Shown here: positions 16,968 through 25,077 of the stretch, one piece after another
Position numbering within the stretch: position 1 is the first letter of the stretch
Layout of the letters: every line of letters starts with the position of its first letter
Assembly: GCF_000176035.2 (NCBI RefSeq)
Contig: NC_015675.1
Location: 6,700,001-6,764,000, forward strand
Reading direction: 5' to 3'
DNA length: 64,000 nucleotides
Source of the DNA: Mesorhizobium opportunistum WSM2075
GTDB taxonomy: Bacteria > Pseudomonadota > Alphaproteobacteria > Rhizobiales > Rhizobiaceae
Notes under the pieces: model-generated
What the model was told of the DNA's origin: nothing
Database searches by the model: none
What the model saw: only the letters and a program-made list of their open reading frames with translations
Translations under genes and position numbers: made by a program

Positions 16968-17564
16968 GTGCCAGACTTGACAGGTGTTCGCTTACTGATC
17001 GTCGAAGACGAGTGGCTGTTGGCCGACGATCTGGCAAAATTCTTCGGCGACATGGGTGCTGTTATCCTCGGCCCCGTAGCAACGGTAGAGCGAGCCGAAC
17101 GCCACACGCAGGCTGCCGAAGCCGCCATTCTGGACATAGACCTCAAGGGTCGGCGGGTGTTCCCGATTGCAGACGAACTGATGCGTCGCAACGTACCGTT
17201 CGTGTTCTTCAGCGGTTATCAGGACATAGCCATCCCGGAACATCTGAGACACGCCAGCAGCCTTTCCAAATCAGCGTCCAGGACCGCCGTGTTCGACGCT
17301 TTGTTCGCTCCGCAATCTACCCGATCAGGAGCCAAGTCGAAGGGAACCGGTTCAGACGATGTTCTTGGCCTTCTGCCAAAGCTGAGGCTTGCGGCGCGGC
17401 TGCTGCTTGGCGACGTAAGTGCTTCGGACCGGCTGGTCGAACGCACGCTGGAGAGGGCCCTCGACGAGGTCGAATCGAAGCCGACGGGACAGGCGACCGC
17501 CGATTGGCTGACTGGCATTATGGCCAAGATCGCCCGTTCAAGCGGATCAAGTTTGCTGCATTGA
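16968..17564 (+). CDS. Response regulator: receiver domain plus sigma-region-2-like tail
   Basis: A 198-residue protein starting with GTG after GAGGGA. Residues 5-115 form a receiver domain: acidic pair VEDEW, phospho-acceptor Asp in AILDIDLKG, and FFSGYQD with the conserved switch residues. Residues about 128-190 (LGLLPKLRLAARLLLGDV, then DRLVERTLERAL and WLTGIMAKIA) align with region 2 of the EcfG-type sigma factor at 49296-49988 (LIPALRAFARTF, DDLVQETLTKGL, WLFTIMRN). PhyR has a sigma-like domain before its receiver; here the order is reversed and region 4 is missing. A role in binding NepR is an attractive inference, not shown. Confidence 0.75.
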   Translation: MPDLTGVRLLIVEDEWLLADDLAKFFGDMGAVILGPVATVERAERHTQAAEAAILDIDLKGRRVFPIADELMRRNVPFVFFSGYQDIAIPEHLRHASSLSKSASRTAVFDALFAPQSTRSGAKSKGTGSDDVLGLLPKLRLAARLLLGDVSASDRLVERTLERALDEVESKPTGQATADWLTGIMAKIARSSGSSLLH

Positions 17565-17623
17565 CGTCCGTCCGAGCACTACCGGCGACTATCGCGACAG
17601 TCGCCGCCCAAAGCCCCGTTCGG

Positions 17624-18049
17624 TCAGTGCATGAAGCGACTTCTCAGCCAGGCAAGGAACCGATTGCCGGTGATGATCCGGCGGACGCGTCCAGCAGCCC
17701 AACTGGCCTGCATGGTTGCGCCGGCATGGCAGCTGCAGACGATTTCGTGCAATTCCCAATCGGAGAGTTCAAAGAAGCGCCTGGCTTCCCCATAGGTGTC
17801 GGACTGCAATCCCGAGGCCCTGAGCAGCGGATCCTCGAAGGCGACTGTGAGTGGCGATCCTGGCGCCCGCGCCTCTTCTCGCATGGCTGGATAGAGATGT
17901 TCGGTGCCGGTGAGCGCGGCGAGACAGCGCAACGGATTCTTGTCGAGCAGTTCTGCCCACCTCTCTATCTTTTCAGCTTTTGTCTCGAGCGGCACGAGCG
18001 GATTGATATCCGCGATCGCGTGCAATTGATCGAGCGTTTGGTGTTTCAT
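17624..18049 (-). CDS. Hypothetical soluble protein, EcfG-type promoter
   Basis: A 141-residue protein beginning MKHQTLDQLHAIADINPLVP. It is largely helical, with a conserved-looking acidic and aromatic core (WAELLDKNPLRCLAALTGTEHL, then FFELSDWELHEIVCSCH) and a basic C-terminus. The ATG at 18049 follows GGGAGCC. No family recognised. The EcfG-type box at 18191-18215 reads towards it with a leader of about 140 bases. Confidence 0.55.
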   Translation of the reverse strand: MKHQTLDQLHAIADINPLVPLETKAEKIERWAELLDKNPLRCLAALTGTEHLYPAMREEARAPGSPLTVAFEDPLLRASGLQSDTYGEARRFFELSDWELHEIVCSCHAGATMQASWAAGRVRRIITGNRFLAWLRSRFMH

Positions 18050-18190
18050 GATTGGCTCCCGTCCATTGTTGTCCGACCGGTTCATACCGGGCAAGTCGGC
18101 AAGGCCCGTCGAAGCGACCGGGGCGCGGGCCGATCAGGATTGCCCACCGATCTTGGGCAGGTGCCAATCGACGGCGCCTGCACAATATCG

Positions 18191-18215
18191 AACTGACAGT
18201 CGTCAGCAATGTTCC
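18191..18215 (-). promoter_or_regulatory. EcfG-type promoter upstream of the gene at 17624-18049
   Basis: On the reverse strand GGAAC-N16-AGTT. The leader to the ATG at 18049 is long (141 bases) and holds no convincing frame. Confidence 0.5.
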
Positions 18216-18275
18216 GGAGGAAGATGGAATTCGTGTATCGGGCTGCGCCGCCGCCAGAAGGTGGAGTATCGGCTC

Positions 18276-18638
18276 CTACAGTGCGGCGCGTTTCTCGATG
18301 ATCTGGTTTGCGAGCTTGACCAGATCCGGGATCGCAGCCGGCTTCGACAGGTATGGCGCATCGTGAAAGACAGGCGCCTGGAACGCAGGATCATAACCTG
18401 AATGCACTATGAAAGGCACATTCAGTGCCTTAAGCCGGCTGGCGGCAACACCGCGCTGCCCGTCCAGCAACTGAATATCGATGACGGCCACATCCGGCCT
18501 GTTGTCGGCCAACCAGGTTTCGGCCGCATGCTCAGAGGCTACACAGGCTACTCGGAACCCATTTTGCTTCAGTCCGTCTGCAACGTCCGAAGCGACCAGA
18601 TATTCGTCTTCTACGATCAGTGCCAATGGCGCCTTCAT
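18276..18638 (-). CDS. Single-domain response regulator
   Basis: A 120-residue stand-alone receiver. Acidic residues are in LIVEDEYLVA, the phospho-acceptor Asp in VAVIDIQLLDG, the switch Ser in FIVHSGYD, and the Lys in PYLSKPAAI. There is no output domain, so it would act by protein contact or as a phosphate sink. GGGAGG lies 6 bases before the ATG at 18638, and an EcfG-type promoter 30 bases upstream. Single-domain regulators fed by HWE kinases take part in the general stress pathway of other alphaproteobacteria, which fits this setting. Confidence 0.85.
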   Translation of the reverse strand: MKAPLALIVEDEYLVASDVADGLKQNGFRVACVASEHAAETWLADNRPDVAVIDIQLLDGQRGVAASRLKALNVPFIVHSGYDPAFQAPVFHDAPYLSKPAAIPDLVKLANQIIEKRAAL

Positions 18639-18668
18639 ATTCGCCTCCCGGCGTCCACCTGCGGACCT

Positions 18669-18693
18669 AACAAAACGCCGGCCGGCCGGTTCC
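18669..18693 (-). promoter_or_regulatory. EcfG-type promoter of the single-domain response regulator
   Basis: On the reverse strand GGAAC-N16-TGTT, 30 bases before the ATG at 18638. Confidence 0.65.
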
Positions 18694-18725
18694 ATCATGA
18701 AGGGAGGCGGAGGACTGCTCCCGAC

Positions 18726-19016
18726 TCAACGAGCGAGTGGGGGCCGCGAAGATTGCCTGACGTCTTGTTCAATTCTTCCGGGCCCGGAACTTGAGGGTCG
18801 CTCGGGGAAGCGAAGCACGCCCTTTTGCGACGCTTCATCCACATTGCCGACCGGATGGGGGCCGGCCTGGACCAGGCCGTCACCTTGGGCTTGGCCGAGC
18901 ACGACCACGCCAGGCGCACCCAAAATAAGGTGTGATCTGAGCAGACGGGCAAGCTTGGGGTGCAGCCCGTCGCCTCTAGGTGCCGCCAATGTATCCAGCG
19001 GGAGTAAGGGATTCAT
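18726..19016 (-). CDS. Possible hypothetical protein
   Basis: A 96-codon frame with AAAGGG before an ATG at 19016. The first half (LHPKLARLLRSHLILGAPGVVVLG) is plausible as protein; the second half is low complexity. No family and no promoter box. If it is not real, 18694-19196 is a gene-free stretch of about 500 bases. Confidence 0.3.
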   Translation of the reverse strand: MNPLLPLDTLAAPRGDGLHPKLARLLRSHLILGAPGVVVLGQAQGDGLVQAGPHPVGNVDEASQKGVLRFPERPSSSGPGRIEQDVRQSSRPPLAR

Positions 19017-19196
19017 CACATGCCCTTTCTTTGGCTGTGCAGCCTGCGGCCGCCGTCGTGGAATAGTGAAGATTAAAGGCGCACCTATTGGAATTGTTCC
19101 GGCTGCCCTCACGATCGTCACCCGCAATACCGGACGGAATAACCGAAAATGCGCTACCGAACGGCGCGTTGTTCTTCACCTCCAGCATATCCATCT

Positions 19197-19221
19197 GGAA
19201 CAGCAAGGCCCGACAGATGTT
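19197..19221 (+). promoter_or_regulatory. EcfG-type promoter of the gene at 19243
   Basis: GGAAC-N16-TGTT, 21 bases before the ATG. Confidence 0.65.
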
Positions 19222-19242
19222 TTGTTGCGAAGGAGTTGCCCG

Positions 19243-19563
19243 ATGACCTTACCTGACGAGCGGACCCCTGCCGAGGACCGGGGCGAAATCCAGGCAGGCA
19301 CAACTCAAGACAAGACACCCGGGTTCGATCCAGCGGCCGCGCCGCAGGAGACGGACGCCGAGGCGGGGAGTTCCGCGAATTCAGCCCGCCCCGCTGTCCG
19401 GCATGAACCAAATTTCACCAACCAGGCGAGCTTCGCCAACGCAATGCGGCGTCCAGAGAACGCGCCCGACCTTCAGCCGACCAGGACGGGACCTGTGCTG
19501 GTGATTGCGGCGTTCGTGGTCCTGGCGGCAGCCGTGCTGCTGCTTGCCGCACTGCTGCGATAG
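19243..19563 (+). CDS. Small tail-anchored membrane protein
   Basis: A 106-residue protein. The first 80 residues are polar and disorder-prone (Glu, Asp, Ala, Pro). The C-terminus is one membrane helix (VLVIAAFVVLAAAVLLLAALLR) that ends the protein, as in tail-anchored proteins. AGGAG lies before the ATG at 19243, and an EcfG-type promoter 21 bases upstream. No family recognised. A 45-residue basic protein gene follows. Confidence 0.65.
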   Translation: MTLPDERTPAEDRGEIQAGTTQDKTPGFDPAAAPQETDAEAGSSANSARPAVRHEPNFTNQASFANAMRRPENAPDLQPTRTGPVLVIAAFVVLAAAVLLLAALLR

Positions 19564-19606
19564 TTGCCGGCGCACCACAAGTTTATAGCGGAAGGAGGCT
19601 ATTTCG

Positions 19607-19744
19607 ATGCCAAACCTAAGAAGGCTTCTTCGCCGTCTGTGGCCACGGAAAATTCAACCAGCGGCCGATCCATCACCGGTCGATGCGATCGTGCGGGTGT
19701 TGCGTGAAGCCAAGGATCAGGATTCGCGCGGCCAGAAGGGATAG
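19607..19744 (+). CDS. Small basic protein (45 residues)
   Basis: A strong GAAGGAGG site 8 bases before the ATG at 19607. The product starts MPNLRRLLRRLWPRK and is positively charged, with an amphipathic N-terminal helix and a polar tail. It lies 43 bases after the tail-anchored protein gene and is probably co-expressed. No family recognised. Confidence 0.5.
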   Translation: MPNLRRLLRRLWPRKIQPAADPSPVDAIVRVLREAKDQDSRGQKG

Positions 19745-19843
19745 AGTTTCATACGTATAAATGTCGCGCCTGCACCACCGGGCTGGCTGCACGCTCGACA
19801 TGCGCCGGACCAAGTTGGTGTTTTGCGCTGTATTGCTTGACCA

Positions 19844-20938
19844 TCATCGTTCCAGGAAATGGCCCAAGGCTCTCAGCGACGACAGCCGATCGGAAATGAT
19901 CTTGAGCATAGCCAGTAGCGGGAACGCCAAAAGCGCCCCCGGCGCTCCCCACATCCAAAACCAGAATATCAGGGACAGGACGACAAGAACGGGATTCAAG
20001 GTAAAGCGGCGCGCCAGAAGGAGGGGGGTGACCGTCTCTCCTTCGATGAGATGAATCAGGAAATACAGCCCCGGCGGAAGAAGCGCCCACCACAGACTAT
20101 CAAACCCAAGCAGCCCCACCAGCAGAAAAATACCGACCCCGAGGAGAGGACCCAAAAAGGGAACGAAATTAAGCAGAAACGCAGTCGTGCCCCACAACAG
20201 TACGTCTCCGATCCCGCACAGATACATGGCTGCTGCGGTGGCCAATCCGACCAGAGCGTTCATGAGTGTTATCGTCAGCAGATAAATGGATATGTCACTT
20301 TCGATCCGTTGGAAAATCTCGACGGCCTGTCGTTTGTCGCCGAAATCCGGCAGTATCTCGACGAGGCGCCGAAGGAACGTGTCACCCGACAACAGGAGAA
20401 AATAGAGAACCAGGACCGTCGTGAGCAGTCCGTCCAGAACGGCCTTGGTGCCGGCGAACAATGTCCCGGCAAGACCGAGATCGCTGCGTACCGCTACCAT
20501 GGTGTGCCCCTGCGGAGGCGCGTTTGCGACTTCCTCAGCAACTTCCAGCGCGCCTTGCAACTTGTGCACCGGGCCGCTTAGCACCATCAAATGCGCTTCC
20601 AATCTTGGCACGCCCTGGGGCAGTTTTTGAGCCCACGTCGCCGCGGGCTCGGACAGGGCGGCCACAAGGCCGACCAATATCCCAACCACCAGGGCGATCG
20701 GCAAAATCGCTCCCAGTGCCCTCGGCACGAAAAAGCGTTCCAGCAGGCTGACAGCGGGTTGCAGGAGCAACTTGAGCACGACCGCAAGCACGAGCGGAAG
20801 CACTATGGCGCTCGCTGCAAAGGAGGCGGCAAGGATTGCCAGGAGGAAGAGCCCGCCTGTGAAGAATGTCACAAGGCGCAGGCGCGACGACTGGCTTGCG
20901 TGCGAGCTGTCACTCGGTTCGCGGACGGGGTCAGTCAT
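19844..20938 (-). CDS. AI-2E-family (TqsA/PerM-type) transporter
   Basis: A 364-residue integral membrane protein of the AI-2E transporter family. Two or three helices (about residues 22-90) are followed by a soluble segment (about 95-185), then five helices including the family-typical FVPFLGPLLGVGIFLLVGLL and EGETVTPLLLARRFTLNPV. Members export small molecules or ions; the substrate here is unknown. The ATG at 20938 is chosen, though the frame is open to an ATG at 21007. An EcfG-type promoter sits about 185 bases upstream, divergent from that of 21213-21449. Confidence 0.82.
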   Translation of the reverse strand: MTDPVREPSDSSHASQSSRLRLVTFFTGGLFLLAILAASFAASAIVLPLVLAVVLKLLLQPAVSLLERFFVPRALGAILPIALVVGILVGLVAALSEPAATWAQKLPQGVPRLEAHLMVLSGPVHKLQGALEVAEEVANAPPQGHTMVAVRSDLGLAGTLFAGTKAVLDGLLTTVLVLYFLLLSGDTFLRRLVEILPDFGDKRQAVEIFQRIESDISIYLLTITLMNALVGLATAAAMYLCGIGDVLLWGTTAFLLNFVPFLGPLLGVGIFLLVGLLGFDSLWWALLPPGLYFLIHLIEGETVTPLLLARRFTLNPVLVVLSLIFWFWMWGAPGALLAFPLLAMLKIISDRLSSLRALGHFLER

Positions 20939-21121
20939 GCCTGTAAGAGCCGGCGACGATTGTTCGAGCCCGGTGCGTCCGTTCGGCGCTGAAATCTTTG
21001 CCCGCATGTCCGGTGTTGAGGCGTTCCTCCGTGATCCGCTGTTGCTGCTCGTGGGTGGCCTTGGCTGTTTACGACTCCGATCGTTTCTTGAGCACGATCA
21101 GGATCACCACACCGCGCACAA

Positions 21122-21146
21122 AACCGGCAAATGGCACTGATGTTCC
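21122..21146 (-). promoter_or_regulatory. EcfG-type promoter reading towards the AI-2E transporter gene
   Basis: On the reverse strand GGAAC-N16-GGTT, 183 bases before the ATG at 20938 (114 before the alternative ATG at 21007). Confidence 0.5.
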
Positions 21147-21174
21147 CTGTTGGAACCAAGAAACGGTGGGCTTC

Positions 21175-21199
21175 GGAACAACCGGCCCCCGGGTCAGTT
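21175..21199 (+). promoter_or_regulatory. EcfG-type promoter of the gene at 21213
   Basis: GGAAC-N16-AGTT. Its -10 ends only 13 bases before the ATG at 21213, so a later start or a near-leaderless message is implied. Confidence 0.5.
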
Positions 21200-21212
21200 G
21201 GATACGGCTCCA

Positions 21213-21449
21213 ATGACCGAAATTGATTTGGAACGACCCGTGGCCGTACGGAAAATCGACAAGGACAGACATGAGCGCACATCCCTTGTGGCGCGCGAAC
21301 TGCTTGAAGCGGAACGCCTGGCGCGCCAGGCGAAGACGGCCCGGCTGCGCGAACAGCGCCTGGCTGGGACGCCGGCGGGCAAACCGCCGCCGTCCGCCGC
21401 GAATCTTAAGCCGCCGTCACGGAAGAGAACGAAAAATCATGGATGTTAG
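21213..21449 (+). CDS. Small basic helical protein
   Basis: A 78-residue protein, Arg/Lys/Glu/Ala-rich, with a long charged helix (RELLEAERLARQAKTARLREQ) and a basic Pro-rich tail. A GTG at 21240 is an alternative start, because the EcfG-type -10 ends 13 bases before the ATG at 21213. No family recognised; composition resembles small nucleic-acid-associated or disordered stress proteins. Confidence 0.5.
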   Translation: MTEIDLERPVAVRKIDKDRHERTSLVARELLEAERLARQAKTARLREQRLAGTPAGKPPPSAANLKPPSRKRTKNHGC

Positions 21450-21506
21450 CTGGCGCTTGGGTCAGTTCGACGATGCCGTAACTGACCGCACAAATCGGGC
21501 GGCGTT

Positions 21507-21776
21507 TCAGCCAGGCCTGGTCGTCTTGCCAAGATGCATCGGCGTGGCCTGCCTATGTGCCTGTCTTGTCACTTTGTCGGCCCCGCTGGCATCCTGATTG
21601 CCGGCTTGCCTCAGCGCCTTCGCCGCCTGGGTCAAGGCAACCCGGTCACTGCCATGTTGCGCGATGAGCCGCTTCACCTGTTCTGTGGTGACCCCATTCT
21701 GGCGCGCGAAATGCTCGATCTCGTGTTCTTCAACCACCGCCAGCGTATCTCGAATTTTACCTGCGCTCTTGGTCAT
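21507..21776 (-). CDS. DUF3606 small protein
   Basis: An 89-residue protein. Residues 15-55 (EEHEIEHFARQNGVTTEQVKRLIAQHGSDR) show the DUF3606 helix-turn-helix-like core, with a FARxxGxxxxQVxxLIxxHG pattern. GGAGGA precedes the ATG at 21776. Function unknown; a shorter relative lies at 57233-57427. No EcfG-type box was seen upstream. The stretch 21777-22014 after its start holds no gene I can support. Confidence 0.7.
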   Translation of the reverse strand: MTKSAGKIRDTLAVVEEHEIEHFARQNGVTTEQVKRLIAQHGSDRVALTQAAKALRQAGNQDASGADKVTRQAHRQATPMHLGKTTRPG

Positions 21777-22014
21777 CTTGAATCCTCCTCGAAGGGCGTC
21801 GATGATGAACGAACGCCATCCAGCGATAATCGTTGCCTTGGATTCCTGACGACCCAGCTAGGTGGCGTCTGTCCGCGGGTGATCACCAGAATCGGCCGCC
21901 AATGCTGTGTGGCAGGTTGGACGCCGAGCGATTCAAGGCAGGTGCAGCGGTCTTGCGCCGGATCAGGCCAGCCACGCGCCAGCGAGTGTCACCGATCGTC
22001 ACGAGAAGGAATTC

Positions 22015-22254
22015 TCACTCCCCGGCGGCTGGATCCCGCAATCCAATCTCGGTCTCGTCATACATGTGCTCGTGGATGATGCCTAGGATTTGCAGCCTCA
22101 CCTCCTCGCGCGCCTCCGGCTGGATGAATGGCATAAGGAGATCTACCGTCTCGTTGACTCGCTGCGGCAGATCGGCTCCCGGGTCGCTCAAGTAATTGCC
22201 ATGCGCATAGATGTTCTCGGCCAGCTTTTTGTTCAGATCGGAAAACAGTCCCAT
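22015..22254 (-). CDS. Small acidic hypothetical protein
   Basis: A 79-residue protein beginning MGLFSDLNKKLAENIYAHGNYLSDPG; helical, with a C-terminal acidic tail. GGAG lies 8 bases before the ATG at 22254; another ATG at 22263 is possible. An EcfG-type promoter is 26 bases upstream. No family recognised. Confidence 0.6.
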   Translation of the reverse strand: MGLFSDLNKKLAENIYAHGNYLSDPGADLPQRVNETVDLLMPFIQPEAREEVRLQILGIIHEHMYDETEIGLRDPAAGE

Positions 22255-22280
22255 GGCGGCCACTCCGCTTTTCCGCCCGG

Positions 22281-22306
22281 AACGGCTGAATGCTCAAAAT
22301 AGTTCC
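22281..22306 (-). promoter_or_regulatory. EcfG-type promoter of the gene at 22015-22254
   Basis: On the reverse strand GGAAC-N17-CGTT, 26 bases before the ATG at 22254. Confidence 0.6.
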
Positions 22307-22440
22307 ATCCCACGGCGGCCGCCTCTGGCCAATATCTCGAAGCTTGAATGTCCCGGCCCAATTTGGGCGACAGACGACCGGCCGTGAGGTCCGCAACGTC
22401 AACACGCTTGCAAAGCTATGGCAGCGATGCCGGCGCGAGC

Positions 22441-22713
22441 TCAACCCTTCCGGCTGCGCTCGACGAACTTGTTGAAGCGGCTGGTTCCTCCGCTGCCGGG
22501 CTCGTCCTGGTGGAGGAAGGCAAGATCGTTCTCCTCGAATATCCGGAAGAACTCCTCCCACTCGACCGGTTCAAATGCCTCCTCCGGCTCACCGAAGTCG
22601 ATGCGCAATATGCCGCCCTCGCCCTTCGTACGGATCACCGCGGGACGGCCGTCCCTCTCCTCTACCCATTTGCGGATTTCATCGTGGTTGGTGGTCGTCT
22701 TCGCCTCGGACAT
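22441..22713 (-). CDS. Small conserved stress-type protein, paralogue of 12580-12831
   Basis: A 90-residue soluble protein (TTNHDEIRKWVEERDGRPAV, ILRIDFGEPEE, VEWEEFFRIFEENDLAFLHQD, SRFNKFVER). It matches the protein at 12580-12831 over its full length. The start at 22713 follows GAAAGGGAAAGCC. An EcfG-type promoter is 37 bases upstream, as in the paralogue. Function unknown. It is divergent from the glycan operon. Confidence 0.75.
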   Translation of the reverse strand: MSEAKTTTNHDEIRKWVEERDGRPAVIRTKGEGGILRIDFGEPEEAFEPVEWEEFFRIFEENDLAFLHQDEPGSGGTSRFNKFVERSRKG

Positions 22714-22750
22714 GGCTTTCCCTTTCTCGCTGCGGAACCGATGCGGTTCT

Positions 22751-22775
22751 AACAGCACGCAAAGGGCAATGTTCC
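22751..22775 (-). promoter_or_regulatory. EcfG-type promoter of the gene at 22441-22713
   Basis: On the reverse strand GGAAC-N16-TGTT, 37 bases before the ATG at 22713. It is back-to-back with the box at 22842. Confidence 0.65.
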
Positions 22776-22841
22776 AAGCAAGGCAGCCTGGCATCCAACT
22801 CGCAGCATCCGGAACGGCGGCGAGGAACTTTGTTGAAGCAG

Positions 22842-22866
22842 GGAACAAACCTTTTGTCCCGCAGTT
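22842..22866 (+). promoter_or_regulatory. EcfG-type promoter of the first glycan operon
   Basis: GGAAC-N16-AGTT, 34 bases before the GTG at 22901. It would drive the gene run 22901-32103, in which most genes overlap by 4 bases. Confidence 0.65.
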
Positions 22867-22900
22867 CGGAAGCCCAACGTCAAATCCGCAAGGAGTTCTC

Positions 22901-24007
22901 GTGAAACGTGTACTGGTTACAGGGGGCTGCGGTTTCATTGGCCGGCATGTCGCCCAGGAACTCGTCGAACATGGTTATGAAGTGCGCATCCTGGACGTGC
23001 TCCTCGACCAGGTGCACGGCGGCGAAACCGTGAGCATCCCAGCTGAATCCGAGCTGATAAAGGGCGATGTGCGTGACCGAGGCGCAGTATCCGAAGCGGT
23101 CTCGCACATCGACGCCGTCATCCACCTCGCCGCCGAGGTCGGCGTCGGCCAATCCATGTACGAAATCACCCGCTACGTCGGCACGAACGATCTCGGCACG
23201 GCGACCCTGCTCGAGGCGTTGATCAAGAAGCCCCTCGAACGGATTGTCGTCGCTTCGTCGATGAGCATCTACGGCGAAGGGCTCTACGAGACACCGGATG
23301 GACGGCGCATCAACGGTGCCCGCCGCAGCCCGGTCGACGTCAGGGCCGGCCAGTGGGACCTGCTGTCGGCCGCGGGCGAAATGCTAGTGCCTGTGCCCAC
23401 CGACGAGGAGAAGCGGCCCGACCTCGCCTCGATCTACGCGCTGACCAAATATGCGCAGGAGCGCGCGGTGCTGATCTTCGGCCAGGCCTACGATCTGGAT
23501 GCGGTAGCGCTGCGGCTGTTCAACGTCTTCGGCGCCGGACAGGCGCTCGCCAATCCTTACACCGGCGTGCTCGCCAACTTCGCCTCGCGCCTTGCCAACG
23601 GCAAACGGCCGATGATCTTCGAGGACGGCAACCAAAAGCGCGACTTCGTCCATGTGCGCGACGTGGCTCGCGCTTTCCGGCTGGCCCTGGAGCAGCGCCC
23701 GGCCGCCGGCCACGCCATCAATATCGGCAGCGGGCGATCCTACACGATCAGCGAAGTCGCCCGCCTGCTTGCCGAGGCGATGGGCGTTCCGAAGCGTCCC
23801 CCCGAGATCCTCGGCAAGGCGCGCTCGGGCGACATCCGCAATTGCTTCGCCGACATCGCCAAGGCGCGCGAGCTGCTCGGCTTCGAACCCAGCCATCTGC
23901 TGGAGAACTCGCTCGGCGAATTCGCAGCCTGGGTTCGCAACAGCGTCGCCGTCGATCGTGGTGCCGACATGAAGCGCGAGCTTGAAGAGCGAGGGCTGGT
24001 GTCATGA
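22901..24007 (+). CDS. NAD-dependent epimerase/dehydratase (extended SDR)
   Basis: A 368-residue extended short-chain dehydrogenase. The NAD-binding motif TGGCGFIG is at residues 7-14, catalytic Ser in ASSMSIYGEG, and YALTKYAQE holds the Tyr and Lys. RDFVHVRDVARAF is the sugar-nucleotide epimerase signature. The GTG at 22901 follows AAGGAG. It should act on an NDP-sugar; the exact sugar is unknown. An insert of about 35 residues after the active-site Ser is longer than in GalE. First gene of the operon; its stop overlaps the next ATG (ATGA). Confidence 0.85.
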   Translation: MKRVLVTGGCGFIGRHVAQELVEHGYEVRILDVLLDQVHGGETVSIPAESELIKGDVRDRGAVSEAVSHIDAVIHLAAEVGVGQSMYEITRYVGTNDLGTATLLEALIKKPLERIVVASSMSIYGEGLYETPDGRRINGARRSPVDVRAGQWDLLSAAGEMLVPVPTDEEKRPDLASIYALTKYAQERAVLIFGQAYDLDAVALRLFNVFGAGQALANPYTGVLANFASRLANGKRPMIFEDGNQKRDFVHVRDVARAFRLALEQRPAAGHAINIGSGRSYTISEVARLLAEAMGVPKRPPEILGKARSGDIRNCFADIAKARELLGFEPSHLLENSLGEFAAWVRNSVAVDRGADMKRELEERGLVS

Positions 24008-25077
24008 GACAACCTCATCGCGATCATCGCAATCGACCTGCAGCGATTGTCGGCGGCAGCGGCTTCATTGGCTCCAATCTCGCCGACAGCTTGTTGTCGG
24101 ATGGCGAGCCGGTGCTGGTCATCGACAATCTCAGCCGTCCCGGCGTCGAACAGAACCTCCAATGGCTGGCGCAAAAACACGGCAGCCATCTCAGTGTGGA
24201 AACTGTCGACATACGCGACCAGAGTAGCCTGGTTTCGGCGTTGGCGCCGGCCAAGGCGATCTTCCATCTGGCTGCGCAGACGGCCGTGACCACCAGCCTG
24301 CGCGATCCCACGGAAGACCTCGACATCAATCTCAAGGGCACGTTCAACGTGCTCGAAGCGGCACGTCTGGCGAGCGTGCCGGTGGTCTTTGCCAGCACCA
24401 ACAAGGTCTACGGCAGCTTGCCCCAGGTCGCGGTGCGGGAAGCGGACGATCGCTACGAGCCCAGCGACGAAGCCATCCGCGCCAACGGCGTGGACGAAAC
24501 GATCGGGTTGAATTTCTGCACGCCCTATGGCTGCTCGAAGGGCGCGGCGGACCAGTATGTCCTTGACTACGCCAAGTCCTACGGCCTGCCGACCGCGGTG
24601 CTGCGCATGAGTTGCATCTACGGACCGCGCCAGTTCGGCACCGAGGATCAGGGCTGGGTCGCGCATTTCCTGCTGAGCGCGCTCAGCGGCCGTCCCATCA
24701 CCGTCTACGGTGACGGCAAGCAGGTGCGCGACATCCTGCATGTGTCCGATGCGGTTGCCGCTTATCGCGGCTTGTTGGCCAGGATCGAAGATCTCAAGGG
24801 GCAGGCCTTCAATCTCGGCGGCGGACCGCGCAATGCGGTCAGCCTGCGAACGCTGCTGTCGGAGATCGCCGCCATAACCGGCCGCGACGTTGCGCTTCGC
24901 CATGATCTGCAACGCACCGGCGATCAGCCTTTCTTCGTCGCCGATACCCGCAAGATAGAGGACGCTCTCGGCTGGCGCGCGCATGTCCCGTGGCGCGAAG
25001 GTGTCCGCGATCTCGCCGGCTGGCTGCTGCGGCACCGTCTCCAGCCAGCTCCCGAAGCAGCGAGGTACGTCGCATGA
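24004..25077 (+). CDS. NAD-dependent epimerase, CDP-paratose 2-epimerase-like
   Basis: A 357-residue extended SDR. GGSGFIGSNL is the NAD motif (about residues 17-26), STNKVYG the Ser/Thr position, and PYGCSKGAADQY the Tyr/Lys motif. RMSCIYGPRQFGTEDQGWVAHF is typical of the CDP-paratose/CDP-tyvelose epimerase group. The N-terminus is about ten polar residues longer than usual. Translationally coupled to its neighbours by 4-base overlaps. Probably prepares one of the sugars used by the glycosyltransferases that follow. Confidence 0.82.
   Translation: MRQPHRDHRNRPAAIVGGSGFIGSNLADSLLSDGEPVLVIDNLSRPGVEQNLQWLAQKHGSHLSVETVDIRDQSSLVSALAPAKAIFHLAAQTAVTTSLRDPTEDLDINLKGTFNVLEAARLASVPVVFASTNKVYGSLPQVAVREADDRYEPSDEAIRANGVDETIGLNFCTPYGCSKGAADQYVLDYAKSYGLPTAVLRMSCIYGPRQFGTEDQGWVAHFLLSALSGRPITVYGDGKQVRDILHVSDAVAAYRGLLARIEDLKGQAFNLGGGPRNAVSLRTLLSEIAAITGRDVALRHDLQRTGDQPFFVADTRKIEDALGWRAHVPWREGVRDLAGWLLRHRLQPAPEAARYVA

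Noticed and set aside
21069..21121. A 22-codon hydrophobic frame on the minus strand before the transporter gene
   Set aside because: No start with a ribosome site; too short to support, although an EcfG-type box lies upstream.
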